A DNA stretch of 45,865 bases, taken from Nodosilinea sp. LEGE 07298. Its GTDB lineage: Bacteria > Cyanobacteriota > Cyanobacteriia > Phormidesmidales > Phormidesmidaceae. A model generated the notes under the pieces. The model saw only the letters and a program-made list of their open reading frames with translations. It searched no databases and was not told where the DNA came from. Each line of letters opens with the position of its first letter. The first letter of the stretch is position 1. The translations under genes were made by a program, and so were the position numbers. This document shows, one piece after another, positions 16,826-25,190 of this stretch. The stretch covers positions 1 through 45,865 of the forward strand of contig NZ_JADEXE010000015.1 of assembly GCF_015207265.1 (NCBI RefSeq), written 5' to 3'.

Positions 16826-17184
16826 TACTTAACCTTCATCCCAGTGTGGGGCATGCAGGAAAAGCTGGCGAGACGGGATACCACCCTCTGGTATCACCAG
16901 ATTTTGGTGGAATCAGCTCAGAACATTCTGGGGGTCTTGTCAGGCCTGAACCGCCTGTATTTCTCAGCCTTTCAGTTTAAGCGGATGGGGCGCTTTGTTG
17001 AGCAGATGGCGATCGCCCCCGCAGACCTTTCGGCTCGCCTCGAAGGCTTGTTTCTCCAAGAACCTCCGGTTGCAGCCCGTGAGCTTGAAGATCTGGTGCG
17101 AGAAACGACAGAATTAGTGGACATTCACATGCCTCAGGTAGATACTGCATTGGCAAAGCGAAAACTTGGGTGGAGACAGCAACC

Positions 17185-17592
17185 ATGGACACCAGCGCCC
17201 CATTGAACCCCACGAACACTGAAATCGAAGCCCACATTCGTAACCAGGAAGCGCGTCTTTATGCCGCCATGCTCGCCTCAGATGTGGCCGAGCTAGATGC
17301 GCTGGTTGCCGACGATCTGCTGTTTGTGGGGCCAACCGGGGACTTGGCCACCAAGGAGATGGATCTGGAACTGCACCGCACCGGAGGCACCCGGTTTCAT
17401 GAATTCGTGCCCAAATCTTTGGACATTCGCGTTTGGAGCGACCACTTCGCCTTCGCCACCGCCAAAATTTACCTGAAAGGCGAGTTTTTAGGCGATGCCT
17501 TCGCCGGAGACTATTGCTACACAAGGGTCTGGCGCAACGGAGAAAAGGGCTGGCAAATTGCAGGCGGCAGCGTTAGCGCGATCGCCGGATGA
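17185..17592 (+). CDS. NTF2-like protein (DUF4440/SnoaL-like)
   Basis: The start is the ATG at 17185 (MDTSAPLNP), giving 135 residues; a GTG at 17170 is possible but less likely. The pattern 'EARLYAAMLASDVAELDALV', then 'DDLLFVGPTGDLATKEMDLE', and 'GDYCYTRVWRNGEKGWQIAG' at the end is that of DUF4440, a cone-shaped NTF2-fold domain. Such proteins bind or isomerise small molecules or serve as immunity or accessory proteins, and no activity can be assigned here. The start overlaps the dead nucleotidyltransferase gene. Confidence 0.82.
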   Translation: MDTSAPLNPTNTEIEAHIRNQEARLYAAMLASDVAELDALVADDLLFVGPTGDLATKEMDLELHRTGGTRFHEFVPKSLDIRVWSDHFAFATAKIYLKGEFLGDAFAGDYCYTRVWRNGEKGWQIAGGSVSAIAG

Positions 17593-17862
17593 CAAGCTAC
17601 ATTCGTCTACAAGTGGCCTTGCCAGTGCCAGCAGATGTCAGTCCTTTAACTGGGCAACTACGGCTCAAATCCCCAGGCGGCTGCCCCAGCCCACGCCCCG
17701 GTTAATTCCATAAAGCAGGCTCGCAATTGCATTGGGCTGGGGCGCAGTGGTGATCTGGATAGTGAGTGGCTCAAGCATCATCGAGTTATACCCAGTTGGG
17801 CATTTGGCGAGCAGGCGGCAAACCCTATTCTATAGACGTGCCCTGATGGGTTTAAGGTACCT

Positions 17863-18363
17863 ATGGCGATTCCCATTTCAACCCTGTTTATCGGCCTCAG
17901 CGGTTTGATTGCCTTTGTGCTCTCCTATCTCGTCGTTATGGAGCGCACCCGCACCCGCATCTGGCATGGGGCCTCGTCGGCAGAGGTGAGCGACCAGCCC
18001 AGCTATCTGGAGCAGCCCAACCCCTGGACCGCCTTTGTCGAACGCTATACCCAAAAGTCGGTGGCAACCAAAACGGCGGATGACGGCTTGCTACAGCGCA
18101 AGATTCGCGCCTTTGGCAATTTTGTGGAGTATGTGCCGCTGGCGCTGTTGTTCCTAGTGGCGCTAGAGGTGGTGGGAACTGCCCACTGGCTACTGTGGCT
18201 GCTGGGGATGGCGCTAACAGTAGGACGAGTTGCCCACGCCTGGGGAGTGATCGCTACCTATGGCCCTTCTATCGGTCGGGCGATCGGCTTTTTTCTCACC
18301 TGGTTTGTCTATCTTGTCGGCGCAGGAGCCTGTATTTATGCTGGTATTGCAGCACTGCTGTAG
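17863..18363 (+). CDS. MAPEG-family membrane protein
   Basis: The 166-residue protein has four transmembrane helices, at about residues 7-25, 87-107, 112-130 and 138-162. The signature is 'RKIRAFGNFVEYVPLALLFL', where 'R-x-x-x-N-x-x-E' is the glutathione-binding pattern of MAPEG enzymes, and 'GRVAHAWG' follows. MAPEG proteins conjugate glutathione to electrophiles or reduce peroxides at the membrane. The loop between helices 1 and 2 (residues 30-80) is longer than in most relatives. It stands alone, 270 bp after the NTF2-like gene; I see nothing in that gap. Confidence 0.88.
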   Translation: MAIPISTLFIGLSGLIAFVLSYLVVMERTRTRIWHGASSAEVSDQPSYLEQPNPWTAFVERYTQKSVATKTADDGLLQRKIRAFGNFVEYVPLALLFLVALEVVGTAHWLLWLLGMALTVGRVAHAWGVIATYGPSIGRAIGFFLTWFVYLVGAGACIYAGIAALL

Positions 18364-18457
18364 TCAGAAAGTGTGTGTTTATAACATTCTCAACTTGGAT
18401 GTAGCAAAAACCTATTTAAGTTTTCGTTATAGAAGGGTTTAATTGTGGCGGGTCATT

Positions 18458-20416
18458 TTACCGCATGAGTTCTTTAGGAAGATAACTATTATGCATCTTG
18501 CGTAAATATCCTAGGCCTGAAGCTTCATTGGGAGCATAAATCAGCTTTTCTTGAAAGAATCTTAATCTGGCTTGGCAAGAGTCAATCACCTGCCCCCAAG
18601 TCTTAACCCATATACGTATACGTTTTTCATCATTGTCTAAAATAAGCCCTGGAGCTCGATTCGTTTGGTTTGCCTCCATCTTTACAGAAGCACTCAAGTC
18701 ATCAGATAAAGCCCAAAAATCCCAACGCGTATCTGTATCCCGAAAACGGTCGTCTGCTGCAATAGCGACAGCATAATCTTTAATTTGACCAGCTTCATTA
18801 TTTCCGATAGGCACACTTGGTCTTTTGAGTTCAATAATCAAGTGATGTTTTTTATTTGCATCAGGCTGGGGAATAACTCTAGATAGCATTAGATCGATAA
18901 CTCCTCTTGAACCGTCGTCTCTTAATACGGGAGATTCATCGTCCAGCAATTCTTTATCGGCACCAATTATATCAATATGACGCTTCAAGACAGTAGTCAA
19001 AGTCTGATCAGATGCAGCCAGGTTGTATTCCTCTCCAAAAATCCAGGTATGATTTGCAACTATTCGATGCAACTGCTTCCTTTCCAAAGTCTTCTTCTTA
19101 AACTCCTTGTCAAAGACTAGCAGTTCAAGGCCTTTCAAAAACTCCAGTCTATCAGTGACTACTCTAGAAGCATTTATCATGGCTTCTAATGATGTTTTCC
19201 CCAGCAGTTCTGCAAACTCTTCCTGTTTTTCATAAGGTAGATTCAGAACATCATCAATGATTGATCGAATTGCGCTAGGACTAGTCTCAATCGCATTCTT
19301 TAAAAGTTTGAACTGCATTCTCTTACTTTGAGAGGAGGATTTCTCAAAATCAGGTAGGTACTCGTTTACATTTAGTGCTACAACATCGAAAATTTGTCTT
19401 TCAGCATCCTCTAAAGGTGAAGCAGGTTCCCCCTGGTATGGATAGATCTCATCTGCCTTCCAACTCTGAACGAGATCAACTGCTTGTTGAGAAGTCTTAA
19501 TGCGAAAGTGTTCCCGCATTTTTTCTTTAGCAGCATCTAAAATCTTTTTTAAGTTGAGATGTATGTCTTCAACATGCAACATCCCTTCTTGCTCAAGCTG
19601 TCTTATATAATCTGACTTTAAATATGCAGTGAACGAGAAGCCTGGAGCTTGTATTCCTGCTGCAGTTTCATGTAGCGTGAAGCCATCTTTGTCGCAAAGA
19701 TAGAGGGTTTTTTTGGTATTTTTGGACCATTCGATTATGGTTAAGTCGAATATCAAGTCAATGTTGTCTTCGATCTTAATTTCCAGTTGATAATCGCTTA
19801 CTTCTTCTTCGATGTCGGCGGGATTAATGTTAGACCCGGCTACGCAGATCTTGGTATCTGTATATTGGCGAAGATACAAAGCAAATTCTTCAGTTATCTT
19901 CTGAATATTGTTGTCAGTTTCCAATATAAAAGGCTTATTAATATCAGATATATGAATTGTTGTTCCTGTACTTGCTTCAGTCTCCTGCTCACCGCTAATC
20001 TCGAATCTTTTTAGATTTTCCTTGCTACCTTCAATGCTAAATCTCTTGTTAAGCTGATTATCTTTGTAGACCGTGTCCCACTTGACGTAGCCACCCAATC
20101 GGAAGGCACGGAACCTACCTTTACCCTCCCGGCCATGATAGATTCGTCCACCTGGGGTTCGATGCTTATGGCGCTTTCTTGAACCACCTAAATTCTTGAA
20201 CGCCTCGTTAGCATCACTAAATGAGAGGCCATGACCATTATCTATTATCCTTATTTGCTCAAGTACACCTAGTTCGTTCTCCCTAGTTTGAACTCTGACA
20301 TCAACTGCATCTGCGTCTAAACTGTTCCAAATTAATTCAATTAGAGCTGCAACTGGTGAACAAGATGTCAGTTTTTGTAAGTGATCTTCTCTAACTTGGA
20401 CTTCTACTATACTCAT
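18458..20416 (-). CDS. GHKL ATPase fused to a Shedu-like PD-(D/E)xK nuclease domain
   Basis: The 652-residue protein begins with a Bergerat-fold ATPase: the N-box 'ALIELIWNSLDADA' with Glu27 and Asn31, the G1 box 'IIDNGHGLSF', a Gly-rich lid 'GREGKGRFRAFRLGG' near residues 95-109, and 'STGTTIHI' near 150. A helical middle leads to a C-terminal domain with 'NHTWIFGEEYNLAASD', Asp508 in 'GVIDLMLS' and Glu529-x-Lys531 in 'LIIELKRP'. That order is typical of PD-(D/E)xK nucleases, close to the DUF4263/Shedu type. ATPase-nuclease fusions of this kind often defend against phages. The gene stands alone, is AT-rich compared with its neighbours and is probably acquired. Defence is inferred. Confidence 0.78.
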   Translation of the reverse strand: MSIVEVQVREDHLQKLTSCSPVAALIELIWNSLDADAVDVRVQTRENELGVLEQIRIIDNGHGLSFSDANEAFKNLGGSRKRHKHRTPGGRIYHGREGKGRFRAFRLGGYVKWDTVYKDNQLNKRFSIEGSKENLKRFEISGEQETEASTGTTIHISDINKPFILETDNNIQKITEEFALYLRQYTDTKICVAGSNINPADIEEEVSDYQLEIKIEDNIDLIFDLTIIEWSKNTKKTLYLCDKDGFTLHETAAGIQAPGFSFTAYLKSDYIRQLEQEGMLHVEDIHLNLKKILDAAKEKMREHFRIKTSQQAVDLVQSWKADEIYPYQGEPASPLEDAERQIFDVVALNVNEYLPDFEKSSSQSKRMQFKLLKNAIETSPSAIRSIIDDVLNLPYEKQEEFAELLGKTSLEAMINASRVVTDRLEFLKGLELLVFDKEFKKKTLERKQLHRIVANHTWIFGEEYNLAASDQTLTTVLKRHIDIIGADKELLDDESPVLRDDGSRGVIDLMLSRVIPQPDANKKHHLIIELKRPSVPIGNNEAGQIKDYAVAIAADDRFRDTDTRWDFWALSDDLSASVKMEANQTNRAPGLILDNDEKRIRIWVKTWGQVIDSCQARLRFFQEKLIYAPNEASGLGYLRKMHNSYLPKELMR

Positions 20417-20786
20417 GGCGTGGCCAAAACCCCTGTACTAGCTTTAATAATGGTAGACATAAAGCCCTTAAAGGTGTGGTCTGATTCGTATATTTTTATG
20501 TAATCCCTATTTAGCTAAGGCTGTATGTTTGGCCAGTAAAATTTCTAGCTAGGATGAATAAGTTTGAGCCTTCTGATTTAGGACTTTTAGTATAGAGATG
20601 AGTTTTATCCTGTGTGTGTCCGGAGCGATAGCGTCCCTAGACTTGCCTGGGATAGTGTGCAGCACCATACATACTGGTAAAAAAAACGAGCATATCATAT
20701 CAATTCCGTTGCGATAGGCTGAATTGAGATGCTCAAGTTGGATCTAAGAAACTAGTGTCTACTGGTCAAGCTCGTTATCAAGTATT
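20417..20786. other. Intergenic stretch, no gene seen
   Basis: This 370-bp gap separates the ATPase-nuclease gene from the TetR gene; both lie on the minus strand. It should hold the promoter of the ATPase-nuclease gene. I see no conserved gene, RNA or strong repeat. Confidence 0.5.
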
Positions 20787-21368
20787 TCATCGCATATGAC
20801 CGATTGCCCTAATCAACGCCTCCAACATCACGTTGTAGCTCTCATCAACCGATCGCCCCAGCGTCATCAATCCCTTTTGCTCGATCGCGATGAATCCGTA
20901 AATTGCAGCGTTGAACATCCGCATTACGTCGATGAGCTGCGTTTCGGTTAGGTCATAGGCGCTCAGCGCTCGCTGCAAAAAGCCCAGCAAATCTCGAATT
21001 ACGGCTCCCGCTTTCGGATCGCTGGGAATTAGCTGCACCTGCATCATCACCTGGTAGCGGGCGGGGTGGGCTTTAGCAAAGTCGCGGGTGAAGTGGCCGA
21101 GCTGTTTGAGCAGGTCGGTGGTGATGGCGCGATCGCCCATCACCCGATCGCAGTCCACTAGGTACTGCCGCCAGAGTTCGATGGCTGTCTCCTGCTGCAG
21201 GGCGGCCCCACTCTCCAGGTGCTTGTAGATCGCTGGCGGCTTGATGCCCAGCGATCGCGCTACCCGACTCACCCCCAGGGCATCGGCTCCTTCCTGGTCG
21301 ATACAGCGGATGGCGGCGGCGATCACATCCTGCCGGGATAGTGACTTTTCCTTTGGCGGACGACCCAT
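20787..21368 (-). CDS. TetR-family repressor with TetR_C/WHG-type C-terminal domain
   Basis: The 193-residue protein starts 'GRPPKEKSLSRQDVIAAAIR' and has the HTH 'LGVSRVARSLGIKPPAIYKH'. The C-terminal half, with 'FTRDFAKAHPARYQVMMQVQ' and 'FNAAIYGFIAIEQKGLM', fits the TetR_C_33/WHG group. It is divergent from the amidase gene with 89 bp between, and a strong palindrome lies in that gap. I infer repression of the amidase and of itself until a ligand binds. Confidence 0.9.
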   Translation of the reverse strand: MGRPPKEKSLSRQDVIAAAIRCIDQEGADALGVSRVARSLGIKPPAIYKHLESGAALQQETAIELWRQYLVDCDRVMGDRAITTDLLKQLGHFTRDFAKAHPARYQVMMQVQLIPSDPKAGAVIRDLLGFLQRALSAYDLTETQLIDVMRMFNAAIYGFIAIEQKGLMTLGRSVDESYNVMLEALIRAIGHMR

Positions 21369-21377
21369 GGCAGGATA

Positions 21378-21400
21378 TTTAGTTAACAGCTTTAACTAAA
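21378..21400. promoter_or_regulatory. Candidate TetR operator between TetR and amidase
   Basis: TTTAGTTAA (21378-21386) and TTAACTAAA (21392-21400) are perfect 9-base arms around 5 bases. The site begins 10 bp before the TetR start codon and lies 58 bp from the amidase start. The arms resemble the AACTAAC half-sites of the psbA operators. Confidence 0.65.
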
Positions 21401-21457
21401 AGTGAATATAATTAACTTTAGCAAGGGATAGCGCTGTCGCTGAAGGGACATGAACCC

Positions 21458-22936
21458 ATGAGTGATTTGGTATTTCGCCCCGCCCATGAACTGGCAAAGC
21501 TGATTCGCGATCGCGAAATCTCCGCCGTTGAAGTGCTCAACGCCTACCTTACACAGATTGCTCGACACAACCCCAAGCTGAACGCCATCTGCACCCTGGA
21601 CGAAGACAATGCCCTCACCTGTGCCCAACAAGCCGACGAAGCCCTGGCCAGTGGCGAAAGCTGGGGGCCGCTGCACGGCGTTCCCGTCACCATCAAAGAC
21701 ATCTTTGAAACCGCAGGGCTCCGTACCACTGCAGGCTACGTTCCCTTGAAGGATTACGTGCCGCAGGCCGATGCGACCGCTGTGGCGCGACTACGGAATG
21801 CTGGAGCCGTCATCCTGGGCAAAACCAACATGGCGGAACTGGCAGGCGACTATCAGAGCACCAATTCACTGTTCCCCCGCGTCAACAATCCCTGGAATCT
21901 GGACTACACCCCTGGCGGCAGTTCCGGTGGCAGTGCAGCTGCCGTCGCCGCTGGCCTCTCTCCTCTAGATCTCGGCAACGACATCGCCGGGTCCGTGCGG
22001 CAGCCCGCCCACTTTTGCGGCGTGTACGGGCTGAAGCCTACGGAGCGTCGCATTTCCACAGCTGGCACCATTCCCGAGGTGCCGGGCATGCCCCACTGTC
22101 TGAGGCATATGATGACGGTGGGCTGTTTTGCGCGATCGCTCGATGACATTCGGCTGTGCTTTTCACTGATCGCTGGAGCCGACCATCACCGCCCTGAGGT
22201 TCCTCCGGTGCCGTTGGATGTGCCTTCAGGGAAAGAGTTGCAGCAGCTCAAAATCGCCTGGATCGATCAGTGGCCAGAAGTCCTGGTTAACGAGGAAATT
22301 CGCAGTCGGATGCACGCCGTGGCGCAGAACCTGGAGAACGCCGGGGCTCAGATCGAATCCTGGATGCCCCAAGACTTTGACCTCTCCCGGATTCTTAACT
22401 TGTATGGAAAACTAGCGGCCTATATCAACCTTTATGCACAGCCCGTCGATCGCTACAACATTCGCCGTAGCTTTACGCAAATCTGGCGCACAGCAACCCA
22501 GGGCGATCGCACGCTCCGCCGATTAGGCGACTTCAGCCGCCTGCTGCCCGAGTTGCTGAATCCCAGCTTGAAAGGGTATTTTGAAACGCTGACCGAGCGC
22601 GATCGCTTCACCGCCCAGCTCGATGCCGCCCTAGAACCGTGGGATGTCTGGCTGACTCCGGTGGCAGCAACGGCCGCCTTTACCCATCGCCCCGCCTGGA
22701 GCGCCGTTGAAGTTGACGGTACCCCTTATCCCCATGCCGTAGCAAATGGGGCCTACGCCATGCCCTTCAATCTGAGTGGACATCCTGCCGTGGTGATTCC
22801 CGTTGGTCAAACTCAAGCGGGCTTGCCCATTGGATTGCAGATTGTGGGGAAACGATGGCGCGAGATGGAGTTGTTGGCGATCGCTCAGCAGCTTGACCGT
22901 ATTGTTGGTGAATTTCGGCTCCCGCCCAGCTATTAA
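21458..22936 (+). CDS. Amidase-signature family hydrolase
   Basis: The 492-residue enzyme carries the Ser-cisSer-Lys triad of the amidase signature: Lys80 in 'VPVTIKDIFETAGL', the cis-Ser in 'TPGGSSGGSAAAVAAG' (Ser155) and the nucleophile Ser179 in 'NDIAGSVR'. Length and order are normal for the family, which hydrolyses amides, including carbamates and anilides in some members. It lacks neighbours of the GatCAB complex, so it is not a tRNA amidotransferase subunit. Control by the divergent TetR suggests an inducible hydrolase; its substrate cannot be read from the sequence. Confidence 0.92.
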   Translation: MSDLVFRPAHELAKLIRDREISAVEVLNAYLTQIARHNPKLNAICTLDEDNALTCAQQADEALASGESWGPLHGVPVTIKDIFETAGLRTTAGYVPLKDYVPQADATAVARLRNAGAVILGKTNMAELAGDYQSTNSLFPRVNNPWNLDYTPGGSSGGSAAAVAAGLSPLDLGNDIAGSVRQPAHFCGVYGLKPTERRISTAGTIPEVPGMPHCLRHMMTVGCFARSLDDIRLCFSLIAGADHHRPEVPPVPLDVPSGKELQQLKIAWIDQWPEVLVNEEIRSRMHAVAQNLENAGAQIESWMPQDFDLSRILNLYGKLAAYINLYAQPVDRYNIRRSFTQIWRTATQGDRTLRRLGDFSRLLPELLNPSLKGYFETLTERDRFTAQLDAALEPWDVWLTPVAATAAFTHRPAWSAVEVDGTPYPHAVANGAYAMPFNLSGHPAVVIPVGQTQAGLPIGLQIVGKRWREMELLAIAQQLDRIVGEFRLPPSY

Positions 22937-22992
22937 AGCGTCGGGCACATCCAACACTCTGGGTTCTCGCTCTTCGGTTTGGGTATAGGTTG

Positions 22993-23127
22993 TTATGTGA
23001 GCAGGCCGCTGATGCTGATGATGTGGTCGCCATTGCGCCATTTGTGTTTGTCGTGGCGCTCGCATTCCAACCCCAAATGCGCCGCCGTATCCTCTAAAGC
23101 TGCTCCCCACACCTCATCGGCAACTTC
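22993..23127 (-). pseudogene. N-terminal remnant of a plasmid TOPRIM-type primase
   Basis: About 45 residues are recognisable on the minus strand: 'EVADEVWGAALEDTAAHLGL', then 'HDKHKWRNGDHIISISG'. This resembles the start of cyanobacterial plasmid proteins with a TOPRIM domain. Stop codons bound the frame on both sides, at 23128-23130 and 22993-22995. A C-terminal part of such a protein lies at the far end of this window (45424-45865). The rest of the 22937-23252 gap shows no gene. Confidence 0.45.
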
Positions 23128-23252
23128 TTACAGCGTCAGCTCATAAACAGGTTTTATGGGCTTGGCCGGGGTAGATCCTGGGATGGCGCAGGCACTGCTG
23201 TCACTGGCTCCTGTTGTTACAGGGGATCTGGGCCAGGTGTGACGCTAGGCCT

Positions 23253-23744
23253 TCAATTGTTGAGGATGTCTCCGAGGTCGCCTAGCTCATTACCATCCAT
23301 CGCGACCCCCTGCTCAATATCCATCTGTGCTCGTGTAGGGGATGGAGACGCAATCGCCTCTCCGCCTCTAACAACCGCTACTAACTCCTCCAAAATTGTT
23401 TCCAGGCGAGCAGTGCTACTCAGTTGACCTGGCGCACTGAAATTAGTCGTAACTGGATTGGCAATATGGTAGCGATCGCACAAATCAGCAATCTGCTTCG
23501 CCAAGCGCTCCACACAGTGCCGGGCCATCTCCTGAATCTCCGAGACTGACAACTCACCGTGGAACTCCTCGGCCAGGGGACGGTAAAACGCCATCATGGC
23601 ATCCATCCCCTGCTGTCGCCCTTGACGTCCAGTGAAATGTGAATTGTTCAGCAGGTAATTCAGCACGACTGCTGTCGCTGCCGGGAACTGGGCATTGTAG
23701 ATGAACTTGACTCGATCCGGCTTCGGGTGAATATTTTGATTCAT
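23253..23744 (-). CDS. Probable ParR-like partner of the actin-type partition ATPase
   Basis: I do not recognise a named domain in these 163 residues. The start overlaps the end of the ParM-like gene by 4 bases (ATGA), the usual parM-parR layout with coupled translation. The N-terminus, with 'RVKFIYNAQFPAATAVVLNY', could form a small DNA-binding fold. The middle is helical and charged, and the end, from about residue 125, looks disordered and acidic. Binding to a centromere-like site is inferred from position alone. Confidence 0.6.
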   Translation of the reverse strand: MNQNIHPKPDRVKFIYNAQFPAATAVVLNYLLNNSHFTGRQGRQQGMDAMMAFYRPLAEEFHGELSVSEIQEMARHCVERLAKQIADLCDRYHIANPVTTNFSAPGQLSSTARLETILEELVAVVRGGEAIASPSPTRAQMDIEQGVAMDGNELGDLGDILNN

Positions 23745-24865
23745 GCTCCCACCCGCAGTCGATTGAAATCGCCAAGCAGCGCCTGGAACAGGCCAAAGCC
23801 ATCGGTCATCCGCATCGGCAGCGAGGGTAGTTCTACCGCTTCCGGTAGTTGAGCTTTGACCAATTGAGTTAACGCTTCTTGATGCTCCCAGGCAAACGTT
23901 AGACGAGACGCAAACCCCCGCTCCTCAAAGAACTGCCGCAACGGCTCCCGCATTAGGTAAGCGGCCCCGCCTGCCAGCACCACATCGCCCTTTCCCGTCG
24001 CCAGACTGGGCAGCAGGTGATCAGTAAAGTGAGACTCCAGGCTGGCCAGATATGCCGCCTCAACCTGGGCGATCGCCGTCGAGAAATCAACCGCCGTTCC
24101 TTTGGCCACTGAATACTGCTGAGCCTGCCCTGTCTCCAGCGCCCTCAGTAGCACGTCATACTCCGTGACCGATACCCCCGCCGCATTAGCCGCCTTCTCA
24201 AAGGATTCCCAGAAGCCCGGAAACTTGGAGGTCGATTTGGCTGAGTTCAGGGTGCCGGTCTCAAAGGCGAGTTGGGTGCCGTTGCGGTGGCCTAGCATCT
24301 CAATCCAGGTTGTGCGCTGGGCGATAGATACCCCAGTCTGCTGAAGCTGAGCTTTACGCTGGACGTAGATGCCATAACCCTCAGGCCGGAAGCTGAGGGT
24401 TAGACCGACTCGGTACTCCACCTCATCTTGAAATCGGAACCCCTGAGCCAAGGTTGTTAAACGAGAGGCAATCTGCTGACGGGTAAACAGCTCATTGATG
24501 GGTAGCAGCACCCAGACCACAGCATCAAAGCGGCTGGGGAGCCCTTCAGTTTTTGCGATCGCCCCCAGCGTCCCCACTATCCGTTCGGGAGCTTTCAGGC
24601 TTTTGTCTTCCTTGAAGCTGTTGTAGTCGAGAAATCGCTGGGCCGCTTTGCCCACAAACGTCAACACCTCACCATTCCTGTACCAAGCACAATCTTGCGG
24701 ACGGCCCCCAGGGCTAATGGATTCGACCCCAGCGGCTTCGCGTTGGGCCACTTCAGCCTCCATCCAAAGGGCATGGGTCTGACCGTGGAGCAGCTTGTAG
24801 AAGAACTTGCCGCCAGACTTACCCAGGTCACAGGCTAATAAAAGCGTCGGAGCATGAGAATTCAT
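23741..24865 (-). CDS. ParM/StbA-like actin-fold plasmid segregation ATPase
   Basis: The start is the ATG at 24865 (MNSHAPTLLL), set 8 bases after GGGAG; the frame is open to 24880. The 375-residue protein has the actin/Hsp70 nucleotide-binding pattern: phosphate-1 loop 'LLLACDLGKSGGKFFY', phosphate-2-like 'LAFETGTLNSAKSTSKFPGF' and adenosine motif 'GDVVLAGGAAYLM'. ParM-type filaments push plasmid copies apart. Several cyanobacterial plasmids carry such genes in place of ParA. The small downstream gene probably supplies the DNA-binding adapter. Confidence 0.82.
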   Translation of the reverse strand: MNSHAPTLLLACDLGKSGGKFFYKLLHGQTHALWMEAEVAQREAAGVESISPGGRPQDCAWYRNGEVLTFVGKAAQRFLDYNSFKEDKSLKAPERIVGTLGAIAKTEGLPSRFDAVVWVLLPINELFTRQQIASRLTTLAQGFRFQDEVEYRVGLTLSFRPEGYGIYVQRKAQLQQTGVSIAQRTTWIEMLGHRNGTQLAFETGTLNSAKSTSKFPGFWESFEKAANAAGVSVTEYDVLLRALETGQAQQYSVAKGTAVDFSTAIAQVEAAYLASLESHFTDHLLPSLATGKGDVVLAGGAAYLMREPLRQFFEERGFASRLTFAWEHQEALTQLVKAQLPEAVELPSLPMRMTDGFGLFQALLGDFNRLRVGA

Positions 24866-24923
24866 AAGAACATCTCCCAATTACTGTTCTATTTATCAGC
24901 ACTAACTCAGCTAGATCCGTGCA

Positions 24924-24943
24924 ACTTTGTGAAACTTTGCGAA
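24924..24943. repeat. Tandem 10-mers, candidate parC centromere/operator
   Basis: ACTTTGTGAA and ACTTTGCGAA stand head to tail, 59 bp upstream of the ParM-like start. Short tandem repeats in this position are typical of parC sites that bind ParR. Only two clear copies are present. Confidence 0.4.
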
Positions 24944-25190
24944 AAGGGCTGATTTTCACGGAGAGCAATGTGACCTTTTGGGATAGGTGCTCTTAATGCT
25001 GATTAATTGGAATACAATTTGGTGTATCAGGATGCTGCGCCCCTATCGGGGGCTTCGCGGAGAGGCCACACAGTACGCCAAGGTTTTGGCAAGAACCGGG
25101 CAACGGCTCTCCCCACAGGGTTTCTACCGCTTTTGAAGACGCTATCGCTTTCGCCTCAGGGTGGCGTCATGTTTTTAACCCAGCTTCTCC
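24944..25190. other. Gap between partition and relaxase genes, candidate oriT
   Basis: The 300-bp gap between divergent ParM-like and relaxase genes has no recognised gene. GCCCC (25039-25043) and GGGGC (25049-25053) form a short GC-rich hairpin, about 140 bp before the relaxase start. Transfer origins of MobF plasmids commonly lie next to the relaxase gene and contain such a hairpin. The assignment is by position. Confidence 0.3.

Larger units (their letters stand above)
14584..17206 (+). pseudogene. Nucleotidyltransferase-domain protein, broken by a nonsense codon and an insertion sequence
   Basis: The 5' part (14584-15075) contains a polymerase-beta-type nucleotidyltransferase motif 'VTGSLAEGLCDEYSDCDV', with the Gly-Ser and Asp-x-Asp pattern. 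An in-frame TGA at 14896-14898 interrupts it, and the frame then continues with 'SPIMKGMSGTLNGIPLYGE'. At 15075 a 1750-bp insertion sequence enters. On its far side the same frame resumes at 16832 with 'TFIPVWGMQEKLARRD' and a C-terminal helical domain, ending at 17206. Joining 15075 to 16832 restores 'HYLTFIPVWGMQ'. The gene is dead as written. Its end overlaps the start of the next gene by 22 bases. Confidence 0.8.

Noticed and set aside
21458-22936. The amidase as the GatA subunit of tRNA amidotransferase.
   Set aside because: No gatB or gatC is adjacent and the gene is under a divergent TetR repressor, which does not suit a housekeeping subunit.
22631-23110. A 159-codon minus-strand frame over the end of the amidase gene.
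   Set aside because: Most of it is antisense to conserved amidase sequence; the recognisable primase stub in this area is in another frame.
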